A stretch of DNA of 7,811 nucleotides from Bacillota bacterium (GCA_021848765.1 JAJZTU010000155.1:1-7811); one strand, 5' to 3'; numbered from the stretch's first letter, positions 1 to 5,811 are shown. Numbers and translations: made by a program. Notes: generated by a model not told the origin, from the sequence alone.

Positions 1-695
1 TTTTTCTCACTGTTGGGCTCTTTTCTCAGATTAATCCAACTTAACGCCCTGCCTGCAACCCGCTCGATCCCCGAAGCCAAAGGAGTGCTTTGGACAAGCT
101 TAGCCCCGGTGGCTTCATCAATCCCGACTAATGATTTTCCACCCATGAAGACAGGTTCAATGCGCCCATCCAGCTCCGGATAAGCAATCTGCCACCAGAC
201 GGCATTGCTGATTCCGGCCGGATTCTGCTGCCAATCGGTTAAATTATCAGCATAGACCGGTGTCATTATGGGAATATTCATCTTTTTAAAAAGGTCAATA
301 CCTGCCTGGGAGTCACCATAGATAAAATTAAAACCTACAGCCGCAATAAAGAAATCTATGCGGGATTGTCCATTATCCATTAAGAAATCCTCTACAGCTT
401 GCTTTTTGTTGCCATCGGTAAAAGTCAAAATTACGTTAACACCCTTAGCTTCCAGGGAACGCAGTAAGGCCTCGTATAGACCAATGTCATTGCCTTTGAA
501 GTAGCTGTTAAAAGCCATAATCCCTACCCAGGGAGCACCTGCTTTGAACTTGCCTTGTCCTTGATACCACTGAGAATAATCAGCAAAGGTGGTAAAGGTC
601 CCCTGAGGAGAAGGCCCACTATATACGTTTTCATAAACCGCTTCATAAACATTTTCATAAACTGCCTGTTCCACGCTTGCCCAGGCATCGGGATG
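1..695 (-). pseudogene. cobN: CobN-like cobaltochelatase large subunit, N-terminus missing, runs off left edge
   Basis: An open minus-strand frame of about 231 residues runs from about 695 to the window edge. It matches the early part of CobN/BchH-type chelatase large subunits: an HPDAWAS start block, then FADYSQWY, GAPWVGIMAFNSY, LYEALLRSLEAKGVNVI, PIMTPVYADN, MGGKSLVGIDEATG, and a closing RALSWINLRKEPNSEK. Known CobN proteins have roughly 100-150 residues before the HPDA block. Here that region is absent: the frame is closed by a TAA at 720-722, and the sequence just upstream reads as ExbB in another frame. No ribosome site or good start codon precedes it; GTG at 672-674 is the first candidate. 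CobN inserts cobalt into the corrin ring in the aerobic pathway. In anaerobes, CobN-like proteins sit with ExbB/DUF2162 and are suspected to work in cobalt handling. The family call is firm. Pseudogene status is inferred from the missing N-terminus. Confidence 0.75.
618..665 (-). repeat. Imperfect 24-bp tandem repeat inside the cobN fragment
   Basis: Two imperfect 24-bp units encode AVYENVYE and AVYENVYS in the cobN frame. Each unit has a 12-bp near-repeat inside it (VYEN/VYEA). It lies between the HPDA block and the FADYSQWY block, where I recall CobN relatives having a short linker, so it looks like a lineage-specific expansion of a flexible segment. Confidence 0.6.
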
Positions 696-894
696 CCGCC
701 AAACCGGGCCCCAGAGGGATTAGGGTGCCCATGAGTCCCAGGACAGGTCCCAGCTTAGCTATAAGGTCTGTCTTTTCTAAAGTCTTCATGGCCTGGATTT
801 CCTGACTGTCAAGAATTTCCCTGGCCAGTACGTTTTTCGTTTCGGAACCTAATTGACCGGCAGCCAGTTTTTCCAGCGCCTGCTTCAGTTGAGG
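696..894 (-). pseudogene. MotA/TolQ/ExbB proton channel, middle fragment
   Basis: Reading on past the TAA at 895-897 in the same frame gives PQLKQALEKLAAGQLG..., then MKTLEKTDLIAKLGPVLG and LMGTLIPLGPGLAA. The last two blocks are the hallmark helix region of MotA/TolQ/ExbB proteins that neighbour CobN (E-K-T-D-L, LGP-LGLMGTLIPLGPGLA). After GLAA the family match stops at about 694-699. The frame continues with unrelated residues to a TGA at 655-657, while the CobN frame starts at the same place. No ribosome site or start codon precedes residue PQL, so this is the continuation of the upstream ORF after a nonsense codon. The rest of ExbB, including its third helix, and any DUF2149 gene are missing. 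In intact systems ExbB forms a proton-driven inner-membrane motor. Confidence 0.7.
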
Positions 895-1800
895 TTAAAA
901 ATGGCTTTCCTCGATGGCCTGCTGCAAATTTTGCTTCCACCAGTGGGACACTTCACCTCTTCTCTGTAAGGTCTCCAGGAAAGTCCCTGTACTAAGGTTT
1001 TTCCGCTGCCTCAGTTCCGCAGCAAAGCTTCCCAGTTCCATTAAAGACAGGACCAGGAAAAGGATTAATCCAATAATGCAGGGTATTAAAAAGCTTTGCG
1101 AAGCTACATGCAGGATTTTACTCAAGTATTCTGAACCCGGGATTGGCCCCAGGGGTACAGCCATAGCCTGGACGAAATTAGGAATGGTGAATGAAAAAAC
1201 CAGGGTGACCACCCCTGTAAAGAACAGGAGTTGGTTGAAAACAGCAATGGGCCGGTATTTGGTCAGGGTGGTCAGTCTTCTGGCTGCCAGGGCGGTGGCA
1301 ATCACCAGGATAGTAAACAGGAGGGCAACTTTTTTACCCAGTATTGCTGTGCTAACCCCTGCCACGGGGGCCATGGCTATAACTGTAAAAGCTAGGGCAG
1401 CCATGCAGAAAGGACAGGGTAAGAAAGCGAAAAAGTAGGTCGTCTTGGGCTTTCCCGCCCCTTGTTGTCCACCGGCAAATTCCGTTCCCTGGAGTCGGCG
1501 GCCCACTCCGGCGTGCTCTCGTCCGGCTTGTTGTCCACCGGCAAATTCCGTTCCCTGGAGTCCCAGGTAAATCAACAGCATTCCTGCCAGGAGGGCGCCC
1601 ACAAAGGTGTATTGGTCCAGAAAGCGGGCCAGGACCATCCGGTGGTTGGCAAAGACCTGGGCCAACAGGACTATCCCGCCTCCAAAACAGGAGGCAACCA
1701 AAACTATGGCCCTGAAGCTGAGCCACGATGTCCCCAAAATCAGGCCTGTCTTAAGGCTTAGAATCAAAGTGGCCAGCCAAAGACCTTTGTGAAGAAACAA
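895..1800 (-). CDS. DUF2162-type putative transporter fused to the N-terminal part of ExbB
   Basis: This is a 301-residue membrane protein. Residues 1 to about 220 resemble DUF2162 predicted transporters. A hydrophobic start contains SLKTGLILGTSWLS. The helix around 124-145 has the Cys motif LPCPFCMAAL, comparable to the PCPVC motif I recall for the family. A last helix ends with FVQAMAVPL. From about residue 224 the sequence changes to an ExbB-like N-terminus (YLSKILHVASQSFLIPCIIG, then ELGSFAAELRQRKN). This continues through the stop codon into the ExbB fragment downstream, so the TAA at 895-897 truncates ExbB rather than DUF2162. The start is TTG at 1798-1800, preceded by AGGAAGGGG. Residues 81-91 and 103-113 are identical copies of LQGTEFAGGQQ. 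The gene lies downstream of a cobalamin riboswitch, consistent with a role in cobalt or corrinoid uptake, but the substrate is unknown. Whether the fusion is natural or part of the decay cannot be told here. Confidence 0.7.
   Translation of the reverse strand: MFLHKGLWLATLILSLKTGLILGTSWLSFRAIVLVASCFGGGIVLLAQVFANHRMVLARFLDQYTFVGALLAGMLLIYLGLQGTEFAGGQQAGREHAGVGRRLQGTEFAGGQQGAGKPKTTYFFAFLPCPFCMAALAFTVIAMAPVAGVSTAILGKKVALLFTILVIATALAARRLTTLTKYRPIAVFNQLLFFTGVVTLVFSFTIPNFVQAMAVPLGPIPGSEYLSKILHVASQSFLIPCIIGLILFLVLSLMELGSFAAELRQRKNLSTGTFLETLQRRGEVSHWWKQNLQQAIEESHF
1461..1562. repeat. 36-bp exact direct repeat with 66-bp period inside the DUF2162 gene
   Basis: The same 36 bases occur at 1461-1496 and 1527-1562, separated by a GC-rich 30-base spacer. 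The 66-bp period is 22 codons, so the frame is kept and the protein gains a copy of LQGTEFAGGQQ plus a Gly/Arg-rich linker. It falls in the hydrophilic loop between two predicted membrane segments, where an insertion is easiest to tolerate. Confidence 0.9.
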
Positions 1801-1804
1801 TCAA

Positions 1805-1828
1805 CTAGCACCCCTTCCTGAAAGCTAG
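1805..1828 (-). promoter_or_regulatory. Ribosome-site hairpin before the DUF2162 gene
   Basis: CTAGC at 1805-1809 and GCTAG at 1824-1828 can pair. The AGGAAGGGG ribosome site (1811-1819) then lies in the loop, about ten bases before the TTG start. It could tune translation, but the 5-bp stem is weak. Confidence 0.35.
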
Positions 1829-1834
1829 AATAAA

Positions 1835-1869
1835 CTCTGACCGGAGCCGGGAATTTGTCTCCGGCAGAG
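1835..1869 (-). other. Long hairpin in the DUF2162 leader
   Basis: CTCTG/CAGAG and CCGGAG/CTCCGG pair with one bulged base, giving an 11-bp stem at 1835-1846 with 1859-1869. No T-tract follows, so it is not a terminator. It lies between the leader terminator and the start codon and is probably part of the leader fold. Confidence 0.5.
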
Positions 1870-1875
1870 GTTCTT

Positions 1876-1903
1876 AAAAAAGGCTGGCGGAATACTCCGC
1901 CAG
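1876..1903 (-). terminator. Intrinsic terminator downstream of the cobalamin riboswitch
   Basis: On the minus strand an 8-bp perfect stem (CTGGCGGA with TCCGCCAG, 1884-1903, 4-base loop) is followed by CC and six T residues (1876-1881). It stands about 155 bases past the aptamer and about 75 bases before the DUF2162 start. This is where the expression platform of a transcription-attenuating riboswitch would be. A further hairpin (CTCCTC/GAGGAG, 1912-1933) lies just upstream and could take part in an alternative fold. Confidence 0.75.
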
Positions 1904-2059
1904 GTTAGTAGCTCCTCACCAAAAGGAGAGGAGAATGGGTTGGCAAAATGTAACAAGCCCCGACCTACATGAATGGCCTGGGCTGATCCCTTGTACCGGC
2001 ACAAAACCAGCACAAAGAAACACCTCCCTATCTCTCGTAGGCATCACGGTGTCTGCAGA

Positions 2060-2222
2060 ACAGGCAGGTCTCCTGGCTCCGGTTCATCAGGGCCTCACGT
2101 CTTCCCAGGCAATTACCCAGTGACATCTTGTGAGACCCCTCCCCATTACAGTGGCGGGACCGCGCCGGATTTGCACCGGCTTCCCTATTAAGCCTTGCCT
2201 TCACGAAGACAAAGCGCCTATT
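2060..2222 (-). promoter_or_regulatory. Cobalamin riboswitch controlling the DUF2162/ExbB/CobN set
   Basis: The minus strand carries the ordered conserved blocks of a class I cobalamin aptamer. These are AATAGGCGCTTTG, AATAGGGAAGCCGGTGCAAA, TCCGGCGCGGTCCCGCCACT, GTAATGGGGAGG, GTCACTGGG, CTGGGAAG, and the B12 box GGAGCCAGGAGACCTGCC at about 2062-2080. Binding of adenosylcobalamin normally switches the downstream genes off. The genes 240 bases downstream form a suspected cobalt system, which fits B12 feedback. No convincing promoter was found between this element and the end of cbiO (2341), so read-through from the cbi operon is possible. Confidence 0.93.
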
Positions 2223-2340
2223 CCATCCGCAGTATTTTGTTTGAACAACTCAGTTTCCGGCTAGGAATCCTAATTCCATTAAATTCCCGGAGCTAGGCTT
2301 AAGTTGTTTTTTCCTTGTTACCATCTTTTGTTGTTAGCAT

Positions 2341-3207
2341 CTAACCACTAACCACTAATGCCTGTCCCGGAGTATCCCTTTTTAGTAACTCCAGAAGCTC
2401 TCCCTTGGTCCGGGGAACCGGTACACCTTTGGCAAGCCAGCCTTGTTGCTTGAATTCATGGTATATCTCAACGAGCCAGGGTTGCGCTAAGTCCGCCTGT
2501 CTTAAAAGCCCCTCATCCTGAAAGACCCTTTCCGGTATTCCCTCTCCCACAACCCTCCCATCGCTCATTACAAAAATGTAGTCTGCCCAGGAATAGGCTA
2601 TATCTACATCGTGGGTGGACAGGATAACCGTTGTCCCCTGCCGGCTGATTCCATTCAACAATTCCATCACCTGAATGGTATGCTTAGGGTCCAACCAGGC
2701 GGTGGGTTCATCACAAATAATGACCATAGGCTCCATAGCTAAAATGTCCGCAATAGAAACCCGCTTTTTCTGCCCGTAACTGAGGGCATGGGTCGGTTTA
2801 TCCTGCAATTCTGTGATCCCGGTAGCTGCCATAGCCTGCTGAACACGCTGCAGAACTTGCTCTTCCGTCAATCCCAGGTTTAACGGCCCAAATGAAATCT
2901 CCTGGAGGACACTGGCTGAAAACAGCTGACTGTCCGGATCCTGAAAAACGATGCCCACCTTTTTTCTAAGCTCCATCAGGGAGGAATGGTTGTAGCGGAC
3001 ATCCTGCCCCGCAAAACGGACCATTCCCCGCTTCGGTCGTAAAATACCGTTAAAGTGCAGGAACAGGGTTGACTTCCCGGCCCCATTAGACCCCAGAATA
3101 GCTATCTTTTTCCCTTTTTCAATAGAAAGGGATACCCCCTTGAGGGCCTTAGTGCCATCCGGGTATTCAAACTCAACATCCTGAGCTTCAAGAATCAATT
3201 CAGCCAA
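2341..3207 (-). CDS. cbiO: Cobalt ECF transporter ATPase CbiO
   Basis: This is the energy-coupling ATPase of the cobalt importer CbiMNQO and acts on the cytoplasmic face of the membrane. With the chosen start it has 288 residues, normal for the family. It contains Walker A GSNGAGKST (about residues 39-47), a Q-loop in FQDPDSQLF (Gln about 89), a variant signature LSYGQ (142-146), Walker B VIICDEPTAWLDP with catalytic Glu about 167, and the switch His in STHDVD (about 199). A longer frame begins at GTG 3216, but that codon overlaps the AGGAGG site (3216-3221). The TTG at 3205-3207 lies 8 bases after it and gives a protein beginning (M)AELILEAQ, so it is preferred. The start overlaps the last codons of cbiQ, showing translational coupling. 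It is the last gene of the operon; a 7-bp repeated motif (TTAGTGG) covers its stop codon. Confidence 0.95.
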   Translation of the reverse strand: MAELILEAQDVEFEYPDGTKALKGVSLSIEKGKKIAILGSNGAGKSTLFLHFNGILRPKRGMVRFAGQDVRYNHSSLMELRKKVGIVFQDPDSQLFSASVLQEISFGPLNLGLTEEQVLQRVQQAMAATGITELQDKPTHALSYGQKKRVSIADILAMEPMVIICDEPTAWLDPKHTIQVMELLNGISRQGTTVILSTHDVDIAYSWADYIFVMSDGRVVGEGIPERVFQDEGLLRQADLAQPWLVEIYHEFKQQGWLAKGVPVPRTKGELLELLKRDTPGQALVVSG

Positions 3208-3985
3208 CGAAGCCACCTCCTGTGTTCAGGGCCAACACTACCAGGGCCAGGTCTATCACGACAATAATCAAGATATTTACTTTGGAAACGGTATAGTGCG
3301 GCTCAAGCACCTTGAGTTCACCGGTGTAACACCTGGACTCCAGGGCTGTAAACAGCATCCGGGAGCGGTGATAGGATTTGATAAACAGGTTTGAGGCTAA
3401 TTGGCCCATGGAAAGGTAGGAGTTCTTGATGGTCGCATAACCGCAACGGGACGACTGAGCTGTGTAGATCCTGTCCGCAGTCTCCATAAGGACGAAAATA
3501 AAACGGTAGACGAGACTCATGAGTTCTATAAAGAGGACCGGAATCCTGAGCTTTTTAAGAACCGCGATGATTTCCAGCACAGGTGTGGTCAAGGACAGGA
3601 AATACAGGCAGGAGACAGCCCCCAGAGACTTGAAGAACAACTCTACCGCAACCCTCAGATCCTGGTCGGTGACACCAATAGTCACACCCCAAACCGTAAT
3701 TCCCTGGAGAGTTGGCTCAGGATTTCGCGACAGGGAAACGGCAATGGTTACTACCCCGACTACCAGAAATGAGAACGGCAAGGACATCAGCTTAAGATAA
3801 AACCGAAACGGTATTCCTGCCCACAGGATTACAACCCCGGCCATGAGCAGGAGGATAGCCAGTTGGGTGACCGTGGAGGGGAAAGCCAGGCAAATAACCA
3901 TGGTTAAGATAGCAAAGGCAAATCTTTCCCCGGGGTGGACAGCCCGCATCCGGTTAGAATACGCATACTGGTCAATACTAAACAT
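3200..3985 (-). CDS. cbiQ: Cobalt ECF transporter transmembrane subunit CbiQ
   Basis: A 261-residue membrane protein, the T-component that links the substrate-binding subunits CbiM/CbiN to the CbiO ATPases. Hydrophobic segments lie at about 22-60, 66-86, 115-135, 150-168 and 236-254. The cytoplasmic region carries two Arg-containing coupling motifs of EcfT proteins, AQSSRCGYA (about 176-184) and ALESRCYTGE (about 214-223). The N-terminus (FSIDQYAYSNRMRAVHPGER) is typical of CbiQ, in which a conserved H-P/D-x-R stretch precedes the first helix. The ATG overlaps the cbiN stop by one base (TAATG), with AGGA just upstream, and the 3' end overlaps cbiO, so the genes are translationally coupled. 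Confidence 0.95.
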   Translation of the reverse strand: MFSIDQYAYSNRMRAVHPGERFAFAILTMVICLAFPSTVTQLAILLLMAGVVILWAGIPFRFYLKLMSLPFSFLVVGVVTIAVSLSRNPEPTLQGITVWGVTIGVTDQDLRVAVELFFKSLGAVSCLYFLSLTTPVLEIIAVLKKLRIPVLFIELMSLVYRFIFVLMETADRIYTAQSSRCGYATIKNSYLSMGQLASNLFIKSYHRSRMLFTALESRCYTGELKVLEPHYTVSKVNILIIVVIDLALVVLALNTGGGFVG

Positions 3986-4293
3986 TAATCATCCTGCTCC
4001 TGTTGTTTTTTCCTGCCCCTCACGTACCCCAGGTAGTAGCCTACAAAGCCGCTGCCGAGCGCCGCTTGCAGCGCAAAGAGCAGGCTTTCAATTTCCCCGC
4101 TGGGCGGCTCCCAAACGGATTGGAACCAGGGTTGATAATTGGGGTTTGTTTCCGTGATAACTTGTTTAGCCTGTCCATCGGCCCCCCCGAACTCTGCCCC
4201 ACTTTGGATAACCAAAGGTAGAACTGTCAGGATTACAACCACCAAGACCAGGATTGAGTTTTTTAAAGCCAGGTTTTTTGTAGCTGCGCTCAT
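3985..4293 (-). CDS. cbiN: Cobalt transport auxiliary subunit CbiN
   Basis: A 102-residue protein with two membrane segments (about 13-31 and 72-92) joined by an extracytoplasmic loop. The loop contains the family pattern EFGGADGQA and a PNYQPWFQSVWEPPSGEIES block; the tail is charged. CbiN is the small partner of CbiM. It inserts its loop into CbiM and is needed for cobalt uptake, which separates cobalt CbiMNQO from nickel systems that use NikN or NikL. Its ATG overlaps the cbiM TGA (ATGA at 4290-4293), and its stop shares one base with the cbiQ ATG. Length and features are normal. Confidence 0.95.
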   Translation of the reverse strand: MSAATKNLALKNSILVLVVVILTVLPLVIQSGAEFGGADGQAKQVITETNPNYQPWFQSVWEPPSGEIESLLFALQAALGSGFVGYYLGYVRGRKKQQEQDD

Positions 4294-5045
4294 GCCCGCA
4301 CCTCCCCGGAAAGTACCGAAAGCTCCTGAAGCTCATGCTTATTGTAAGCTGCCAGCACATTAAAAACTACTACCGTCAGCAAACCTTCGCTGATGGCCAG
4401 GGGAATCTGGGTCACCGCAAAAACTCCCATGAACTTGGCAAAGGAAGCCAGAAAGCCTCCATTCTGGGCCGGAAAGGCTAAGGCCAGCTGGAAAGCGGTA
4501 GTGACATAAGTCGCAAGGTCACCAAGGGCAGCCGCCAGGAACACACACAACCAAAGAGGAGCCCCCAACTTTTGCAAAGCCTTGTAGATTCCATACGAAA
4601 CAAAGGGACCAATCACCGCCATGGAAAACGTATTAGCGCCCAGGGTAGTAAGCCCTCCATGGGCCAGAAGCACAGCCTGGAAAATCAGCACGATGCTTCC
4701 TAAAACAGTCATAGCAGTTGGTCCGAATAAAATAGCGCCCAGCCCTACCCCCGTGGGATGGGAACAGCTCCCGGTCACAGAGGGGATTTTCAGAGCCGAA
4801 AGCACAAAGGCAAAAGCTCCCGCCAGCCCTAACAACATTTTCAGGCTGGGATTACTCTGCAGTGAGCTTTGAATGGACCGGATTCCAAAAAATAAAAACG
4901 GTAGGATCAGAGCCATCCAAAACCCGGCCCAACTAATAGGTAAAAATCCTTCCATGATATGCATGGCATAAGCGCTTTGAGGGAAGATTAGAAAAAGCGC
5001 CAGCAGGTAACCGGTAATTACAATGGTATATCTTTTCCCAAACAT
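4290..5045 (-). CDS. cbiM: Cobalt ECF transporter substrate-binding membrane subunit CbiM
   Basis: The S-component that binds Co2+ in the membrane. It has 251 residues from ATG 5045. AGGAGG (5052-5057) lies 6 bases before that ATG; a GTG at 5069 is in frame but sits upstream of the site, so it is rejected. Residues 1-27 form a signal peptide ending in SAYA. Cleavage there would make MHIMEGFLP the mature N-terminus. In this family the free N-terminal Met-His coordinates the metal together with a conserved His, here probably His96 in GSCSHPTGVGLGAILFGP. His129 in LLAHGGLTTLGAN is also conserved. About six further hydrophobic segments follow. It is the first gene of the operon and lies behind two cobalamin-riboswitch-like elements, so uptake should fall when B12 is plentiful. 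Confidence 0.95.
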   Translation of the reverse strand: MFGKRYTIVITGYLLALFLIFPQSAYAMHIMEGFLPISWAGFWMALILPFLFFGIRSIQSSLQSNPSLKMLLGLAGAFAFVLSALKIPSVTGSCSHPTGVGLGAILFGPTAMTVLGSIVLIFQAVLLAHGGLTTLGANTFSMAVIGPFVSYGIYKALQKLGAPLWLCVFLAAALGDLATYVTTAFQLALAFPAQNGGFLASFAKFMGVFAVTQIPLAISEGLLTVVVFNVLAAYNKHELQELSVLSGEVRA

Positions 5046-5051
5046 AAAAGT

Positions 5052-5057
5052 CCTCCT
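5052..5057 (-). promoter_or_regulatory. Ribosome binding site that fixes the cbiM start
   Basis: AGGAGG is placed 6 bases before ATG 5045. It lies downstream of the in-frame GTG at 5069 and so excludes that start. Confidence 0.85.
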
Positions 5058-5092
5058 CTTCACTTCCACTGTCCATCATCAACATCGGCATG

Positions 5093-5118
5093 AAAAATCC
5101 CTAGTCTTTTGACTAGGG
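5093..5118 (-). terminator. Intrinsic terminator just before cbiM (platform of the second aptamer)
   Basis: On the minus strand CCCTAGTC, an AAAA loop and GACTAGGG form a perfect 8-bp stem (5099-5118), followed by A and five T residues. It lies about 60 bases downstream of the second aptamer and about 50 bases before the cbiM start, so it would cut transcription before the operon. Confidence 0.85.
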
Positions 5119-5179
5119 AAGCAGGTTAAAAAACAGCCTGAATTAACCACCTCCCCGGTTTTAAAGCGGTGTGTTATTA

Positions 5180-5318
5180 CAGGCCGGAAGGCTGGCTTAG
5201 GATCCTTATGAATTCAAGTAATCTCCTGTTTTGAATCCATTCTCCATTACAGCTACACAGCTCGGACTTGCACCGAATTCCGATTAAGCTTATCTCTCGA
5301 GATAAAGCACCTATTATC
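5180..5318 (-). promoter_or_regulatory. Divergent cobalamin-riboswitch-like aptamer (second in tandem)
   Basis: The minus strand shows AATAGGTGCTTTATCTC with a P2-like stem (GCTTTATCTC/GAGAGATAAGC). CGGAATTCGGTGCAAGTCCG, GCTGTGTAGCTGTAATGGAG and a degenerate B12 box (AAGCCAGCCTTCCGGCCTG, 5180-5199) follow. The order and the GGTGCAA...TCCG and GCTGTAATGG blocks are those of cobalamin aptamers. The usual CCGCCACTG is altered and the GCCACTG...GGGAAGG arm is absent. It is replaced by a hairpin of TGGATTCAA with TTGAATTCA. It could be a variant aptamer or a decaying one. It has its own terminator downstream, as a working element would. Confidence 0.75.
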
Positions 5319-5355
5319 CGTTATTCATTTAGAACCCGCCGGAAAATCCCGGCTG

Positions 5356-5392
5356 AAAATTTAAAACCCCCTGCCCGGATAGAAGCAGAGGG
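5356..5392 (-). terminator. Intrinsic terminator of the first cobalamin riboswitch
   Basis: CCCTCTGC pairs with GCAGGGGG on the minus strand (5367-5392, one G-T pair, 10-base loop), followed by TTTT and, after AAA, another TTTT. It lies about 60-90 bases after the canonical aptamer and before the second aptamer. A smaller hairpin GCCGG/CCGGC (5338-5353) follows in the linker. Confidence 0.8.
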
Positions 5393-5454
5393 TTACCCAG
5401 TCTTTGTCAACAAATGACCAAGAGCACGGAACTTCACCTGCCTATCCATCGTAG

Positions 5455-5635
5455 GTCAATGGTGTTACGCCTGGAATGAGCAGGTCTACTGGCTAAAGAT
5501 CATCGCTTCCTCATGCCTTCCCATGCATTAAGCCCAGTGGCATCCTATGAGGTCGCTCCCTAATACAGCGGCGGGACCGCGTCAGATTCGAACTGACTTC
5601 CCTTTTCAGTTCTGTCCTCTGGACAGAACAACTCA
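5455..5635 (-). promoter_or_regulatory. Canonical cobalamin riboswitch upstream of cbiMNQO (first in tandem)
   Basis: On the minus strand a P2-like hairpin (TTCTGTCC/GGACAGAA, 5610-5628) is followed by AAAAGGGAAGTCAG, GCGGTCCCGCCGCTGTAT, AGGGAGCGACC, GCCACTGGG, CATGGGAAGGCATGAGG, GATGATCTTTAGCCAG and the B12 box AGCCAGTAGACCTGC (5480-5494). These are the class I cobalamin aptamer blocks in the right order. The element starts about 50 bases after the predicted transcription start and is followed by an intrinsic terminator, so it should stop transcription of the cobalt importer when coenzyme B12 is abundant. Confidence 0.95.
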
Positions 5636-5695
5636 TCCCCTACATTTTTAAATTGTTAAATTATGATTGTTAATTCAATTTTTACTATTACAAAT

Positions 5696-5724
5696 ATAGT
5701 ACTATAAGCTAAAGAATATATCAA
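5696..5724 (-). promoter_or_regulatory. Sigma-A-like promoter of the cbiMNQO operon
   Basis: TTGATA (5719-5724) and TACTAT (5696-5701) on the minus strand are separated by 17 bases. Each matches the consensus hexamer at five of six places. The start of transcription would be near 5689, giving a leader of about 640 nt that contains both aptamers. It is divergent from the csoR promoter. Confidence 0.65.
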
Positions 5725-5778
5725 GGGGGAGACTGAATTTTCACTGAATTTTTTATAAAAAAGTTACGTGCAAAATTA

Positions 5779-5811
5779 TTGCTATCTCTATTTGCCTATA
5801 TTATATATAAT
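5779..5811 (+). promoter_or_regulatory. Probable promoter of the csoR-family gene
   Basis: A very AT-rich stretch contains TATAAT at 5806-5811 and overlapping TATATA at 5802-5807. TTGCTA (5779-5784) is 17 bases before the latter. The exact pair is uncertain. Transcription would start at or just before the C/G-rich palindrome at 5822-5840. Confidence 0.45.

Noticed and set aside
914..1438. 174-codon plus-strand frame
   Set aside because: A shadow of the DUF2162/ExbB gene, without a start signal or recognisable domains.
1825..2013. 62-codon minus-strand frame in the DUF2162 leader
   Set aside because: It covers the terminator and leader hairpins, has no ribosome site and shows no family resemblance.
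1935..2191. Two plus-strand frames across the riboswitch
   Set aside because: They are antisense to conserved aptamer blocks, and their composition follows the RNA constraints.
2250..2320. Inverted repeats GGAAT/ATTCC and a possible terminator after cbiO
   Set aside because: The stems are short and no T-tract follows on the minus strand, so termination cannot be supported.
3208..3216. GTG start of cbiO at 3216
   Set aside because: It overlaps the AGGAGG ribosome site. TTG at 3207 is correctly spaced and gives the usual CbiO N-terminus.
5046..5069. GTG start of cbiM at 5069
   Set aside because: The ribosome site lies downstream of it and points to ATG 5045, which also gives a clean signal peptide.
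5731..5752. Repeated ACTGAATTTT between the divergent promoters
   Set aside because: Two short AT-rich copies with no symmetry; expected by chance in this region.
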